Shown here piece by piece: positions 8,746-16,667 of a stretch of DNA of 56,499 nt; position 1 is the stretch's first letter, and every line of letters begins with the position of its first letter. A program made the translations under genes and the position numbers. This stretch comes from Streptomyces novaecaesareae (GTDB lineage Bacteria; Actinomycetota; Actinomycetes; Streptomycetales; Streptomycetaceae), in NCBI RefSeq assembly GCF_000716875.1, contig NZ_JNWQ01000043.1:1-56499 (forward strand). The letters run 5' to 3'. The notes beneath the pieces were generated by a model that worked only from the letters and a program-made list of their open reading frames with translations, was not told the DNA's origin and did no database searches.

Positions 8746-8782
8746 CCGCCGTTGGCGAAGAGGGTCTGGCCGGTGAAGGTGC
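8729..8782 (-). pseudogene. C-terminal remnant of a short-chain dehydrogenase/reductase
   Basis: Read on the minus strand, the bases translate to RTFTGQTLFANGGYTTR and a stop. This is the canonical SDR C-terminus (TGQTL.V.GG). No open frame continues upstream: an in-frame TAG appears within a few codons and the DUF3592 gene follows. Only the last 17 or so codons survive, and they overlap the 3' end of the Clp_N-like gene. Confidence 0.7.
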
Positions 8783-8792
8783 GGCGGGGCCG

Positions 8793-9221
8793 CTAGAGGG
8801 CGGTGGCGGCGAGGGTGATCGAGCCCAGGACGGCCAGCACCCCGAGGGCGAGGAAGCCGTACTCCAGCCCCACGCGCTCCCGGCCGTCCACCAGCACCTG
8901 CCGGGGGTCCGCCGGGTCGTAGCGGACGGGGACGAAGCCGCCGTCGGGCAGCGGGTGGCGGGCGGTGGAGGGGACGGGCGAGAACACTTCGACGACCCGG
9001 CCGTCCTCGGTCTCGAACTGCAGCAGCGGACGCGGCGGCCGCGCGCGGTCCTCCGGGCCCTGGGCGCGGGCCCGTACCAGCGCCGAGGCCGGGACGCCGA
9101 CCCGGCGCAGGCGTCGCAGCTCGCGCAGCCCGACCACCCCGGCGAGGTAGGCGACCACGCCGCCCAGCGCGCCGAACACCACCACGGCGAATCCGGCCGT
9201 CCCGCCCACCGCGCCTCCCAC
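8793..9221 (-). CDS. DUF3592-type small membrane protein
   Basis: A 142-residue protein with an N-terminal transmembrane helix (GFAVVVFGALGGVVAYLAGV), a soluble middle part with the family pattern ...FETEDGRVVEVFSPV... and FVPVRYDPADPRQVLV, and a C-terminal helix (LALGVLAVLGSITLAATAL). This is the usual DUF3592 layout: two helices flanking a small beta-rich domain. The GTG at 9219-9221 is chosen because GGGGGAG lies 7 nt upstream. It has no operon partner. The function of the family is unknown. Confidence 0.82.
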   Translation of the reverse strand: MGGAVGGTAGFAVVVFGALGGVVAYLAGVVGLRELRRLRRVGVPASALVRARAQGPEDRARPPRPLLQFETEDGRVVEVFSPVPSTARHPLPDGGFVPVRYDPADPRQVLVDGRERVGLEYGFLALGVLAVLGSITLAATAL

Positions 9222-9346
9222 ATCGAGACTCCCCCAGGGTCCGAGTATCCCGCACCCGAGGCACTCTTGACGCTCCGGAATGGTCCAGTCCACTCTGGCT
9301 GACGGCATGTTCCTGTCACTACCGACCGTCGCAAGGAGCACCGTCC

Positions 9347-10363
9347 GTGAAGCCGAAGCCCGTGAATTCGCAGTCCGTGAAGCCGCAGTCCCCGCTCGTC
9401 CTCGGCGCCGCCCTCGCCTCCCTCGCCGCCCTCCTCCTCGGTGCCGCCCCCGCCCCGGCCTCCGCCCCGGCCGCCGCCCCGGCCGTGGTCAAGGTCAGCA
9501 CCGCCAAGCAGCTCCAGGCCGCACTCGCGGCCGCCGCACCCGGCCAGACCATCCAACTCGCCGACGGCACCTACTCCGGCACCTTCAAGGCCACCGTGCC
9601 CGGCACCGCCGCCGCCCGGATCACCCTCACCGGCTCGTCGAAGGCCGTGCTCACCACCCCCACCGGCGGCGGCTACGGCCTCCACCTCGACGGCGCGAGC
9701 TACTGGACCGTCCAGGGCCTGACCGTCACCGGCGCCCAGAAGGGCATCATGGCGGACGCCGCGAACTACGTGGTGCTGGACAACGTGACGGTCCACCACA
9801 CCACGATGGAGGGCGTGCACTTCCGCAACTCCAGCGCCCACGGCACGCTGCGCGGCTCGCGCATCCACGACACCGGCCTGAACCGGGACGGCATGGGCGA
9901 GGGCGTCTACGTCGGCACCGCCAACACCCTCTCCGACCACAGCGACTACGTGCAGATCACCGGCAACACCTTCGGGCCCAACATCGGCGCCGAGAACGTC
10001 GACCTCAAGGAGGGCACCACCGGCGGCCTCGTCTCCGGCAACTCCTTCGACGGCGACGGACTCACCGGCAGCCACTACGACGACTCCTGGGTCGACGTGA
10101 AGGGCAACGGCTACGTCATCGAGAACAACACCGGCAGGCGCACCACCGACGACGGCTACCAGACCCACAGCGTCCAGCCGGGCTGGGGCTGCGGCACCGT
10201 CTTCCGGGGCAACCGCTCCGACCTCACCGGCGCCACCGGAGCGGACCGGTACGCGATCGACGTCACCAACTACGACGCCGCCACGTGCAAGGTGACGATC
10301 GGCGCGGGCAACACCGTCACCGGGGGCCGGGGCCTGGTGAACCCCGGCATCCCCGCCCGCTGA
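9347..10363 (+). CDS. Secreted right-handed beta-helix protein (polysaccharide lyase/pectate-lyase-like fold)
   Basis: A 338-residue exported protein. A signal peptide (hydrophobic residues 17-35, with an Ala/Pro-rich stretch to about 47) is followed by repeats of beta-helix turns: STAKQLQAALAAAAPGQTIQ, then ITLTGSSKAVL, WTVQGLTVTG, YVVLDNVTVHH, GTLRGSRIHDTG, VQITGNTFG and YVIENNTGR. The pattern resembles right-handed parallel beta-helix lyases and epimerases acting on acidic polysaccharides, but I cannot assign a substrate. Two Cys near the end may form a disulfide. The GTG at 9347 is supported by AAGGAG 8 nt upstream. The stop is 12 bp from the convergent flavoprotein stop. Confidence 0.8.
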   Translation: MKPKPVNSQSVKPQSPLVLGAALASLAALLLGAAPAPASAPAAAPAVVKVSTAKQLQAALAAAAPGQTIQLADGTYSGTFKATVPGTAAARITLTGSSKAVLTTPTGGGYGLHLDGASYWTVQGLTVTGAQKGIMADAANYVVLDNVTVHHTTMEGVHFRNSSAHGTLRGSRIHDTGLNRDGMGEGVYVGTANTLSDHSDYVQITGNTFGPNIGAENVDLKEGTTGGLVSGNSFDGDGLTGSHYDDSWVDVKGNGYVIENNTGRRTTDDGYQTHSVQPGWGCGTVFRGNRSDLTGATGADRYAIDVTNYDAATCKVTIGAGNTVTGGRGLVNPGIPAR

Positions 10364-10375
10364 GCCGGCCGGTCG

Positions 10376-11650
10376 TCACAGCTCCGCGAGCTCGCCGAGC
10401 GGAACCCCCGGGTCGGCCAGTGCCTTGGTGTCCACTACCCGCCCCGAGCGCACCAGTTCGCGGATCGGGTCGGTGACGTCCCAGACGTTGACGTTCATCC
10501 CCGCGCGCACCCGGCCGCCGGACAGCCAGAACGCGACGAACTCGCGGGTGGCCGGGTCGCCGCGGAACACCACCTGGTCGTAGCCGTCCGGCTCGACGTA
10601 GCCGACGTACTCCGCACCCAGGTCGTACTGGTCCGTGAAGAAGTAGGGGACCCGGTCGTACACCGCGTCCGGCTGCCCGAGCATCGCCCGGGCAGCCGTC
10701 CGCGGCTGGTTGACGGCGTTGGCCCAGTGCTCGACCCGGATGTGCCTGCCGAACAGCGGGTGGTAGGCGTTGGCGGCGTCGCCGGCCGCGAAGACGTCCG
10801 GGTCCGAGGTGCGCAGCTGCTGATCGGTCTTGATGCCGTTGTCGACCTCCAGCCCGGCCGCCTCCGCGAGCCCGGTGGCGGGGGAGATGCCGATCCCGAC
10901 CACCACCGCGTCGGCCGCCACCGTCGTGCCGTCGCCGAGCCGCACGCCGTTCACCGCGGTGCCGTCGCCGGTCAGTTCGGCCACCGTGACGCCGAAGCGC
11001 AGGTCCACGCCGTGCGCCCGGTGCAGGTCGGCGAAGACCTGGGCGACCTCCCGGCCGAGCACCCGCAGCAGCGGCAGTTCTAGCGCCTCCAGCACCGTCA
11101 CCTCGGCGCCCGCCTCGCGCGCCGCGGCCGCCACCTCCAGGCCGATCCAGCCGGCGCCGACCACCGCGATCCGGGCGCCCGGCCGCAGTGCCGCCCTGAT
11201 CCGGTCACTGTCCTCGACCCGGCGCAGGTAGAGCACGCCGTCCTGGTCCGCGCCGGGCACCGGCAGGCGGCGCGGCACCGAGCCGGTGGTGAGCAGCAGC
11301 TTGTGGTACTCGATGCGGCCGTCGTCGGCGAGCGTCACGGTGTGCCCGGCCGGGTCGATCGAGGCCACCGCCGTGCCCAGGCGCAACGTGACGTCCTGCT
11401 CCCCGTACCACTGCGGCGGGTGGACGTAGATCTTCTCCCGGGGCGTCTTGCCCTGCAGGTAGCCCTTGGACAGCGGCGGCCGCTCGTACGGGCGCTCGTG
11501 CTCCTCGCCGATCAGGACGATGCCGCCCCGGTACCCGGCCTCGCGTAGCTCCTCGGCCGCCTTCGCGCCGCCCAGGGACGCGCCGATGATGACGATCGGG
11601 CGGTCCTGCCCGCCGTTCGCCCCGGTGGTGCCGCTGTCCGTGCCCGCCAT
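10376..11650 (-). CDS. FAD/NAD(P)-dependent ferredoxin (rubredoxin) reductase-like protein
   Basis: A 424-residue flavoprotein of the BphA4/putidaredoxin reductase type, which passes electrons from NAD(P)H through FAD to a small iron-sulfur protein. An N-terminal FAD Rossmann motif (VIIGASLGGAKAAEELREAG), an NAD motif around residue 165 (VVGAGWIGLEVAAAAREAG), the second FAD motif DVFAAGDAAN and a reductase C-terminal domain are all visible. The ATG at 11648-11650 has GAGGAG 6 nt upstream. No ferredoxin gene is adjacent, but a P450/ferredoxin pair lies 5 kb away and could be the partner (inference). Confidence 0.9.
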   Translation of the reverse strand: MAGTDSGTTGANGGQDRPIVIIGASLGGAKAAEELREAGYRGGIVLIGEEHERPYERPPLSKGYLQGKTPREKIYVHPPQWYGEQDVTLRLGTAVASIDPAGHTVTLADDGRIEYHKLLLTTGSVPRRLPVPGADQDGVLYLRRVEDSDRIRAALRPGARIAVVGAGWIGLEVAAAAREAGAEVTVLEALELPLLRVLGREVAQVFADLHRAHGVDLRFGVTVAELTGDGTAVNGVRLGDGTTVAADAVVVGIGISPATGLAEAAGLEVDNGIKTDQQLRTSDPDVFAAGDAANAYHPLFGRHIRVEHWANAVNQPRTAARAMLGQPDAVYDRVPYFFTDQYDLGAEYVGYVEPDGYDQVVFRGDPATREFVAFWLSGGRVRAGMNVNVWDVTDPIRELVRSGRVVDTKALADPGVPLGELAEL

Positions 11651-11790
11651 GCTCGACTCCTCGTTCTCCGGCCGTTCTCCGGTCGTTCCCCGGCCGTGGA
11701 CCAGGGGCCAGCCTGCCGCCGTCCGGGTGGTGTGTCGAGACGGCGGCGGGCGCGCCGCGCCACGCTCGCCCGTACGAGTGAACGGGGCCG

Positions 11791-12222
11791 TCAGGCGGTC
11801 ATCGCCTCCCTGACCAGCGCGGTGTCGGTGAACTGCTCGAAGCGGACGATCCGGCCGCCGCGCACGGTGAAGTGGTGGGCGACCCTGACCGCGAGCGGCT
11901 TGCCGGTGGCCTTGTGGACGGCCGTGTAGCGGGCCAGCACCACGACGTCCTCGCCGTCCACCACGTAGGTGTCGTCGTGCGCCGTCCAGTTGTCCCACTC
12001 GGCGGCCAGCCGCTCCATCACGTTCGCGGTGACGCCCTTCGGGGTGCGGTAGGTGCCGGCCAGCGGGAAGCCGGCCATCTCGGTCCACTCGACGTCCTCG
12101 GCGAGCGTGGCGCGCAGCGCGGCGAGGTCGCCCCGGGCGGAGGCCAGGTACTGGCGGCGCACCACGTCGGCGGGGGCGGCGGACTCGGCGAAGGCGGAGA
12201 CGTCCCTGGGGATCTCGATCAT
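11791..12222 (-). CDS. SnoaL-like / NTF2-fold protein
   Basis: A 143-residue protein with the NTF2-like cone fold pattern: an N-terminal helix (APADVVRRQYLASARGDLAA), then VEWTEMAGFPLAGTYRTPKG, VVVLARYTAVHKATGKPL and HHFTVRGGRIVRFEQFTDT. SnoaL-like proteins include cyclases, hydrolases and many uncharacterised enzymes. It follows the MBL-fold gene by 7 bp on the same strand, so the two form an operon. Confidence 0.85.
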   Translation of the reverse strand: MIEIPRDVSAFAESAAPADVVRRQYLASARGDLAALRATLAEDVEWTEMAGFPLAGTYRTPKGVTANVMERLAAEWDNWTAHDDTYVVDGEDVVVLARYTAVHKATGKPLAVRVAHHFTVRGGRIVRFEQFTDTALVREAMTA

Positions 12223-12229
12223 CGTCCGC

Positions 12230-13033
12230 TCACCCCCAGGCCATCTCGCCCATGACGACCTTGGTGCCGATGTCCACCGCGATCCGCAGCCCCAGGTCCG
12301 GGAAGCGCCGCTCCAGCGCCTCCTTCGCGGCGGCCGCGTCGGCGGCCCGGCCGATCTCGGTCTCGAAGGCGCGCAGGTAGGCGCGGGTGTGGTCGACGGC
12401 GTTCAGGTCGGTGGGCGCGCCGGCCACCCGGTGGCCGGCCGCCACCCAGGCCGGGTGGAGCGCCTCGATGCCGTCCAACAGGTCGATCCAGGCCGCCCGT
12501 TGGGCGGCGGTGGGGGTGTCGGCCGTCCACACGTGCAGGCCCTCGAAGAGCAGCACCCCGCCGAGCACGGCGCGGTGGTGGTGCTGCCAGAGGTAGTGCC
12601 GGTCGGGCAGGTGGAAGTCGGCGCCGCGCACCTCGAACCGGTGGCCCTCGAAGACGATCTCGTCCCCCGGCAGCACTTCGGGCCGCACCAGCCGGGTGGG
12701 CAGCTCGGGGCCCAGGTGGGCCCAGGCGCGCAGCTTGCCCTCGTACGTCTCCTGGATGTGCTCGACGGTCGAGGCGGTGGCCAGGAACCGGGCCTGCGGG
12801 AAGGCGTCCTGGACCTCCTGGGCGCCGAAGTAGAAGTCCGGGTCGCCGTGGCTGACGAACACGGTGGTCAGCCGCTTGCCGGAGGCCTTGACCCGCTCGA
12901 CCAGGCGGCGTCCGTCGGAGCGGGTGAACCCGGCGTCCACCAGCAGGGCGTCCTGCGGGCCGGTGACCAGGACGGAGGTCTTGTTGAGCGAGCTGTCGGG
13001 GCTGTCGACGATCTCGAAGTCGAGAGCGCTCAT
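12230..13033 (-). CDS. MBL-fold metallohydrolase (variant metal site)
   Basis: A 267-residue metallo-beta-lactamase-fold protein. Strands DALLVDAGFTRSDGRR and KRLTTVFVSHGDPDFYFGAQ are in the expected order, but the usual HxHxDH motif reads SHGDPDFYFG, so two metal-ligand histidines are replaced. Later elements (GADFHLPDRHYLWQHHHRAV, VAAGHR) are present. Actinobacterial MBL proteins of this kind sit next to SnoaL-like genes, as here. The ATG at 13031-13033 overlaps the stop of a 26-codon mini-ORF (ATGA) and has GAGGTGG just upstream. The reaction is unknown. Confidence 0.83.
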   Translation of the reverse strand: MSALDFEIVDSPDSSLNKTSVLVTGPQDALLVDAGFTRSDGRRLVERVKASGKRLTTVFVSHGDPDFYFGAQEVQDAFPQARFLATASTVEHIQETYEGKLRAWAHLGPELPTRLVRPEVLPGDEIVFEGHRFEVRGADFHLPDRHYLWQHHHRAVLGGVLLFEGLHVWTADTPTAAQRAAWIDLLDGIEALHPAWVAAGHRVAGAPTDLNAVDHTRAYLRAFETEIGRAADAAAAKEALERRFPDLGLRIAVDIGTKVVMGEMAWG

Positions 13034-13110
13034 GCGCCCACCTCGCTTCGCTCGGCGGGCGCTTCGCGCAACACGCACCTCCCGATGATTCGCTCACTTC
13101 GTTCGCTCAT
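13030..13110 (-). CDS. 26-residue mini-ORF coupled to the MBL gene (repetitive Ser/Glu/Arg peptide)
   Basis: The minus-strand ORF starts with an ATG at 13108-13110 (AAGGA 9 nt upstream). It encodes MSERSERIIGRC, a middle part, and ends in PAERSEVGA. Its TGA overlaps the ATG of the metallohydrolase. The DNA contains two SERSE-type repeats that are inverted copies of each other, so it can also fold into hairpins. From memory, near-identical ERSE-rich leaders occur before many unrelated Streptomyces genes; I could not check this here. It may be a mobile or duplicated translation-coupling cassette rather than a functional peptide. Confidence 0.55.
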   Translation of the reverse strand: MSERSERIIGRCVLREAPAERSEVGA

Positions 13111-13188
13111 GCTGTTGAGTCCTTCCTCTGTCCGGGCACGCCTCGCCGCCAGCATCGGCGTTGGGCGCGGCGTGCGCATCCGGAAGGT

Positions 13189-13452
13189 CTACGCGCGGGT
13201 CCAGAGGGTGAGGTCGCTGCTGGTGGCCACCGCGAGGGTGCGGCCGGTGGCGCGCAGGGTGGACCAGCTGGAGTCGAAGACCTGCCACCAGCTCTCGCCG
13301 TGCTCGCCCTGCCACGGGCCCCGGCCGGTCGCCAGCAGGACCCGGTGGTGCGGCCACTCCGGGGCGGCGATCTCGACGTGCCAGCCGCCCTCGGCGCCGG
13401 TGTGCAGGCCGCCGCCCCACAACCCGGCCACCGGGATCCGCACGTCCGTCAC
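13189..13452 (-). CDS. Small conserved-looking hypothetical protein (87 aa)
   Basis: A small protein rich in Trp, Gly and His (LWGGGLHTGAEGGWHVEIAA, ATGRGPWQGEHGESWW) with no signal peptide or membrane segment. The codon pattern is typical of real genes in this window and the sequence does not look like an out-of-frame translation. The GTG at 13450-13452 is the first start in frame but has no good ribosome site. It lies upstream of the mini-ORF/MBL operon on the same strand. I do not recognise the family. Confidence 0.5.
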   Translation of the reverse strand: MTDVRIPVAGLWGGGLHTGAEGGWHVEIAAPEWPHHRVLLATGRGPWQGEHGESWWQVFDSSWSTLRATGRTLAVATSSDLTLWTRA

Positions 13453-13501
13453 CTGGCCGAGGCCGGGGCAGCCGAGGTCCGCGCCGACTGATCATCCCAC
13501 C

Positions 13502-13531
13502 GGGGCCGGGGCCGGGGCCGGGGCCGGGGCC
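13502..13531 (+). repeat. GGGGCC hexamer repeat, five units
   Basis: Five perfect tandem GGGGCC units lie directly at the 5' breakpoint of the truncated arsR reading frame. They suggest slippage or a repeat-mediated deletion that removed the gene's start. Confidence 0.85.
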
Positions 13532-13545
13532 GGGCCCGCGGCCCG

Positions 13546-13731
13546 CACACCACCGGCGAACTGGCCTCCGCCTGGGAGCTCAGCGCGCCCGAGGTCTCGC
13601 GCCACCTGGCGGTGCTGCGCAAGGCCGGGCTGCTCACGACGGAGCGGCGCGGGCGGTACATGCTCTACCAGCTCGACCTGGCGGGCAGTGCCCGGCTCGG
13701 GTCGGACTTCCTGGAGGCGGTGCTGCGGTGA
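13546..13731 (+). pseudogene. Truncated ArsR/SmtB-family regulator (5' part missing)
   Basis: The frame ending at the TGA 13729-13731 reads HTTGELASAWELSAPEVSRH, then LAVLRKAGLLTTERRGRY and MLYQLDLAGSARL. This is the recognition-helix and wing half of an ArsR-type winged helix. Upstream, the frame passes through the GGGGCC repeat into an in-frame stop at 13489, and no ATG or GTG exists before the HTH. The first 35-50 residues are therefore missing. The stop overlaps the first possible start of the phzF-like frame, so the fragment was once an operon leader. Confidence 0.75.
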
Positions 13732-13817
13732 CCAGCGGTGCTGCGGTGACCCGCGGGGCGGACGGGAACGGCGGGGCGGACGGGAACACCGGCAGCGCGG
13801 AACACGTTCGTCCGGGC

Positions 13818-14690
13818 ATGACCGACGATGCATCAGCCGCTGCCGCCACGCCCGGGATCCTCCGCTACGCCGCCTTCGCCACCCGCCCCGAGGGCGGAAA
13901 CCCGGCAGGTGTCGTCCTCGACGCCACCGGGCTCACCGAGCAACGGATGCTCGCCATCGCCGCCGAGGTGGGCTACTCCGAGACCGCCTTCCTGACCGCA
14001 GGCCCGGCCGAAGGTGCCTACCGCGTACGGTACTTCAGCCCGCTCACCGAGGTCCCGTTCTGCGGGCACGCGACGGTCGCCTCCGCCGTCGCCCTGGCCG
14101 AGCACACCGGCCCCGGGCGGTACGTCTTCGCGACGGCGGCCGGGGACGTCCCGGTCGAGGTGGAGCGGGGCACCGACGGGCTGCTGCGGGCCACCCTCAC
14201 CAGCGTCGAGCCGAAGGTCGAGGAGGTGCCGGCGGCCGACGTCGAGGAGGCGCTCGCCCTGCTCGGCTGGTCCGCCGCCGACCTGGACCCGACCCTGCCG
14301 CCGCGCATCGCCTACGCGGGCGCCCGGCACCTCGTCCTCGCCGCCGGCACCCGCGGACGGCTGGCCCGGCTCGACTACGACTTCGACGGCCTGGCGGACT
14401 TCATGCGGGCCCGCGACCTGGTCACCCTTCAGCTCGTCTGGCGCGAGGCCACCGAGGTCTTCCACGTCCGCGACCCGTTCCCGGTCGGCGGCGTGGTCGA
14501 GGACCCGGCCACCGGCGCGGCCGCGGCCGCCTTCGGCGCGTACCTGCGCGAGCTGGGCGCGGTGGCGGCCCCGACGGTGCTGACGCTCCACCAGGGCGAG
14601 GACCTGGGCCGCCCGGGCGTCCTGAGCGTCGAACTGCGGGCGGAGGACGCCCGGGTGCGGGTCTCGGGCACGGCGGTGGCGATCCGTTAG
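13818..14690 (+). CDS. PhzF-family isomerase/epimerase-like protein
   Basis: A 290-residue protein of the PhzF/DapF-fold family. The hallmark N-terminal pattern is present: AAFATRPEGGNPAGVVLDAT and MLAIAAEVGYSETAFL, where the Glu of YSET is the usual catalytic acid region. Then come RYFSPLTEVPFCGHATVASA and a C-terminal GGVVEDPATGAAAAAFGAYL, the mirrored second half of the fold. Stand-alone PhzF proteins outside phenazine clusters have mostly unknown substrates. The ATG at 13818 is used because the fold begins 18 residues later; GTG starts further upstream give a low-complexity leader. Confidence 0.9.
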   Translation: MTDDASAAAATPGILRYAAFATRPEGGNPAGVVLDATGLTEQRMLAIAAEVGYSETAFLTAGPAEGAYRVRYFSPLTEVPFCGHATVASAVALAEHTGPGRYVFATAAGDVPVEVERGTDGLLRATLTSVEPKVEEVPAADVEEALALLGWSAADLDPTLPPRIAYAGARHLVLAAGTRGRLARLDYDFDGLADFMRARDLVTLQLVWREATEVFHVRDPFPVGGVVEDPATGAAAAAFGAYLRELGAVAAPTVLTLHQGEDLGRPGVLSVELRAEDARVRVSGTAVAIR

Positions 14691-14699
14691 GGCCGTCCG

Positions 14700-15212
14700 T
14701 CAGGGCCGTCGGGACGGGGGCTGCGGCAGGACCTGCTCGCCCTCGCCCCGAGGCTCCTCGAAACCGGTCAGGTAGCGGTGGAGCAGCTCCTCGCCCACGG
14801 TGACGGCGTTGGCGCCCTCCTGCTCGTTCCGGACGGCGAGGCGCTGCTCCAGCGTCGCCCGGTCGGCCTTGAGGTGGACGAGCTCCCAGCGGCAGCCGTG
14901 GCTTTCCACCAGCGCCTTGTAGTCGTCCCGGGCGGCCCGGCTCCAGAAGCTGTAGTCCACCACGACGTCGCGCCCGGCCCGCATCAACTCGACCAGCTCC
15001 CGGCGCTGTTCGCCGCGGACCTCCTCCTTGAGCCGGTCGAACTCCTGCTCCGACAGGACCACCCCGGCGTCACGGCCCCCGAGGCGCCGCCAGACCACCT
15101 CGTCGATCGACAGCCGGACGTAACCGCGCCGCACCAGATCCATCGCGTAGGTGGTCTTGCCCGACCCGGGCAGACCGCACATCAGAACCACCGTGCCCAA
15201 TCGCTGTGTCAC
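14700..15212 (-). CDS. P-loop kinase-like ATP-binding protein
   Basis: A 170-residue single-domain P-loop protein of the polynucleotide-kinase/zeta-toxin-like group. Walker A is CGLPGSGKTT at residues 12-21. The sequence continues with LSIDEVVWRRLGG, DVVVDYSFWSRAARDDYKAL (phosphate-acceptor region) and a lid-like LEQRLAVRNEQEG. Such small kinases phosphorylate small molecules or nucleotides; the substrate is not predictable. The GTG start at 15210-15212 has no ribosome site but sits 6 nt after TAACCT, a -10 box, so it is probably leaderless. It is convergent with phzF (9 bp between stops). Confidence 0.85.
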   Translation of the reverse strand: MTQRLGTVVLMCGLPGSGKTTYAMDLVRRGYVRLSIDEVVWRRLGGRDAGVVLSEQEFDRLKEEVRGEQRRELVELMRAGRDVVVDYSFWSRAARDDYKALVESHGCRWELVHLKADRATLEQRLAVRNEQEGANAVTVGEELLHRYLTGFEEPRGEGEQVLPQPPSRRP

Positions 15213-15218
15213 GGGGCC

Positions 15219-15224
15219 AGGTTA
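15219..15224 (-). promoter_or_regulatory. -10 box of a probable leaderless promoter (P-loop kinase gene)
   Basis: TAACCT on the minus strand ends 6 nt before the GTG start. No Shine-Dalgarno sequence is present. Confidence 0.4.
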
Positions 15225-15337
15225 GCGGCGGGCGCAGGCGGCGGTCGCGGCGACTTCGGTTCCCGGCGGCAGCCGTCCGTGGGGCGGCTCGGCAAAATCG
15301 TTCGCGGGTGCCCGCGCCGGTGGGTGAAGCTGCTCCG

Positions 15338-16588
15338 ATGCAGCGAGCGAGCAGCCGGACCGTGACGGTCGATCTCACCCACGGCGACGAGTACTTCGGG
15401 CAGCTGGGGCCCTTCGGGGTGGACAGCCCCTGGTGGTCGTCCGTGGACGAGGTGGTGGCGCGGGCGACGGAGTCGGCCGGGGTGCCGGTGCTCGTGGCGC
15501 GGCTGGTCGAGGGGCACAGCGACACCCCGGGGAGCGGTGGGCGGGTGCGCTACCACGCCGAGGCGCTGGTGCGGCCCGAGGGGCTCGACTCCCGCGCGCC
15601 GGACGGCGATGCCGCGGCCCGGCTGGGCCCCGCCGAGCGGCGGGCCGCCTGGGCCACGCCCGCCGGGCTGCGCGGGGCGCTGGCCTGGGCGGAGTCGGCA
15701 CTCGCCCGGGCCGGCCGCCCGCAGGCCGGGGCGGCACGGCAGGTCCGGACCTGGAACCTCTCCGGCCTCTTCCGCCTCCCGGCCTCCGGCGGCGCCGACG
15801 CCTGGCTGAAGACCACGACGCCGGCCTTCAACGCCGCCGAGGGCGCGGTCATCGCGCTGTTCGCCGGCGTCGATCCGACGCTCGTCCCGACCGTCCTCGC
15901 CGCCGATCCGGCGGCCGGCCGGCTGCTGCTCGACCACGTGCCGGGCGAGGACTGCTGGGGCCCGTCCGCCGAGACCGTCGCCGACGTGGTGCCCCGTCTG
16001 GTGGCCGTCCAGGCGGCGCTCGCCGACAACCGGGCCGCTGCCGCCGGGCTGCGCGACCGCACGCCCGGTACGCTGCTCGCCCGGCTGACGGAGCTGCTGG
16101 ACCGGCTCCCCGCCGAGACCGATCTGACCGCCGGGGAACTGGCCGCCGTCCGCGAACTCCTCGCCGAACTCCCCGCCCTCGTAGATGCGTTGGCTGCCTG
16201 CGGACTCCCCGAAACGGTGCTACACGGCGACTTCCACCCCGGCAACTGGCGCTCCGACGGCGACCGCCCGGCCACCGTCATCGACTTCGCCGACGCCTGC
16301 CTCGGCCACCCCGCCCTGGACGGGCTGCGCCCGCGCGCCTTCCTCTCGCCCGAGGCCTGGCAGCACCACGCCGAGGTGTGGGCGCAGGCCTGGCGCCGGC
16401 ACGTCCCCGGCTCGGACCCGGCGCGTGCCCTGGAGTTGGCCGAGCCGCTCCACCACCTGTCGTACGCCCTGCGGTACCAGGAGTTCCTGGACCACATCGA
16501 GCCGAGCGAACGGCCCTACCACGCCGGCGATCCGGCCGCCGAGCTGCGCGCCGCGCTGGCCTGCGGCGGGGCACGCGGCCGGCCGTAG
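15338..16588 (+). CDS. Aminoglycoside phosphotransferase (APH)-fold family protein
   Basis: A 416-residue kinase-like protein. The Brenner motif VLHGDFHPGNWRSDG lies at residues 294-308 (His296), followed by the metal-binding TVIDFADACLGHPALDG. The N-terminal 150 residues are a family-specific extension (FGVDSPWWSSVDEVVARATE...). The nucleotide-binding lobe begins near DAWLKTTTPAF. Streptomyces carries many such proteins; few confer resistance and most phosphorylate unknown metabolites. The ATG at 15338 is selected from several in-frame starts because upstream codons are not protein-like. It shares a terminator with the convergent ferredoxin gene. Confidence 0.85.
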   Translation: MQRASSRTVTVDLTHGDEYFGQLGPFGVDSPWWSSVDEVVARATESAGVPVLVARLVEGHSDTPGSGGRVRYHAEALVRPEGLDSRAPDGDAAARLGPAERRAAWATPAGLRGALAWAESALARAGRPQAGAARQVRTWNLSGLFRLPASGGADAWLKTTTPAFNAAEGAVIALFAGVDPTLVPTVLAADPAAGRLLLDHVPGEDCWGPSAETVADVVPRLVAVQAALADNRAAAAGLRDRTPGTLLARLTELLDRLPAETDLTAGELAAVRELLAELPALVDALAACGLPETVLHGDFHPGNWRSDGDRPATVIDFADACLGHPALDGLRPRAFLSPEAWQHHAEVWAQAWRRHVPGSDPARALELAEPLHHLSYALRYQEFLDHIEPSERPYHAGDPAAELRAALACGGARGRP

Positions 16589-16609
16589 ACCGCGTGGTGC
16601 CTGCGGATT

Positions 16610-16659
16610 CCGGTGGTGCCCGCTCAGGCAGGCGTCGCGCTCGCCGCGGGCACCACCGG
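16610..16659. terminator. Bidirectional hairpin between APH-like and ferredoxin genes
   Basis: CCGGTGGTGCCCGC (16610-16623) is the exact inverse of 16646-16659, a 14-bp stem with a 22-nt loop in the convergent 79-bp gap. It can terminate both transcripts. Confidence 0.75.
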
Positions 16660-16667
16660 GACGGGGA

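Noticed and set aside
13502..13531. GGGGCC repeats as a CRISPR or satellite array
   Set aside because: Simple hexamer repeats without spacers; no cas genes anywhere in the window.
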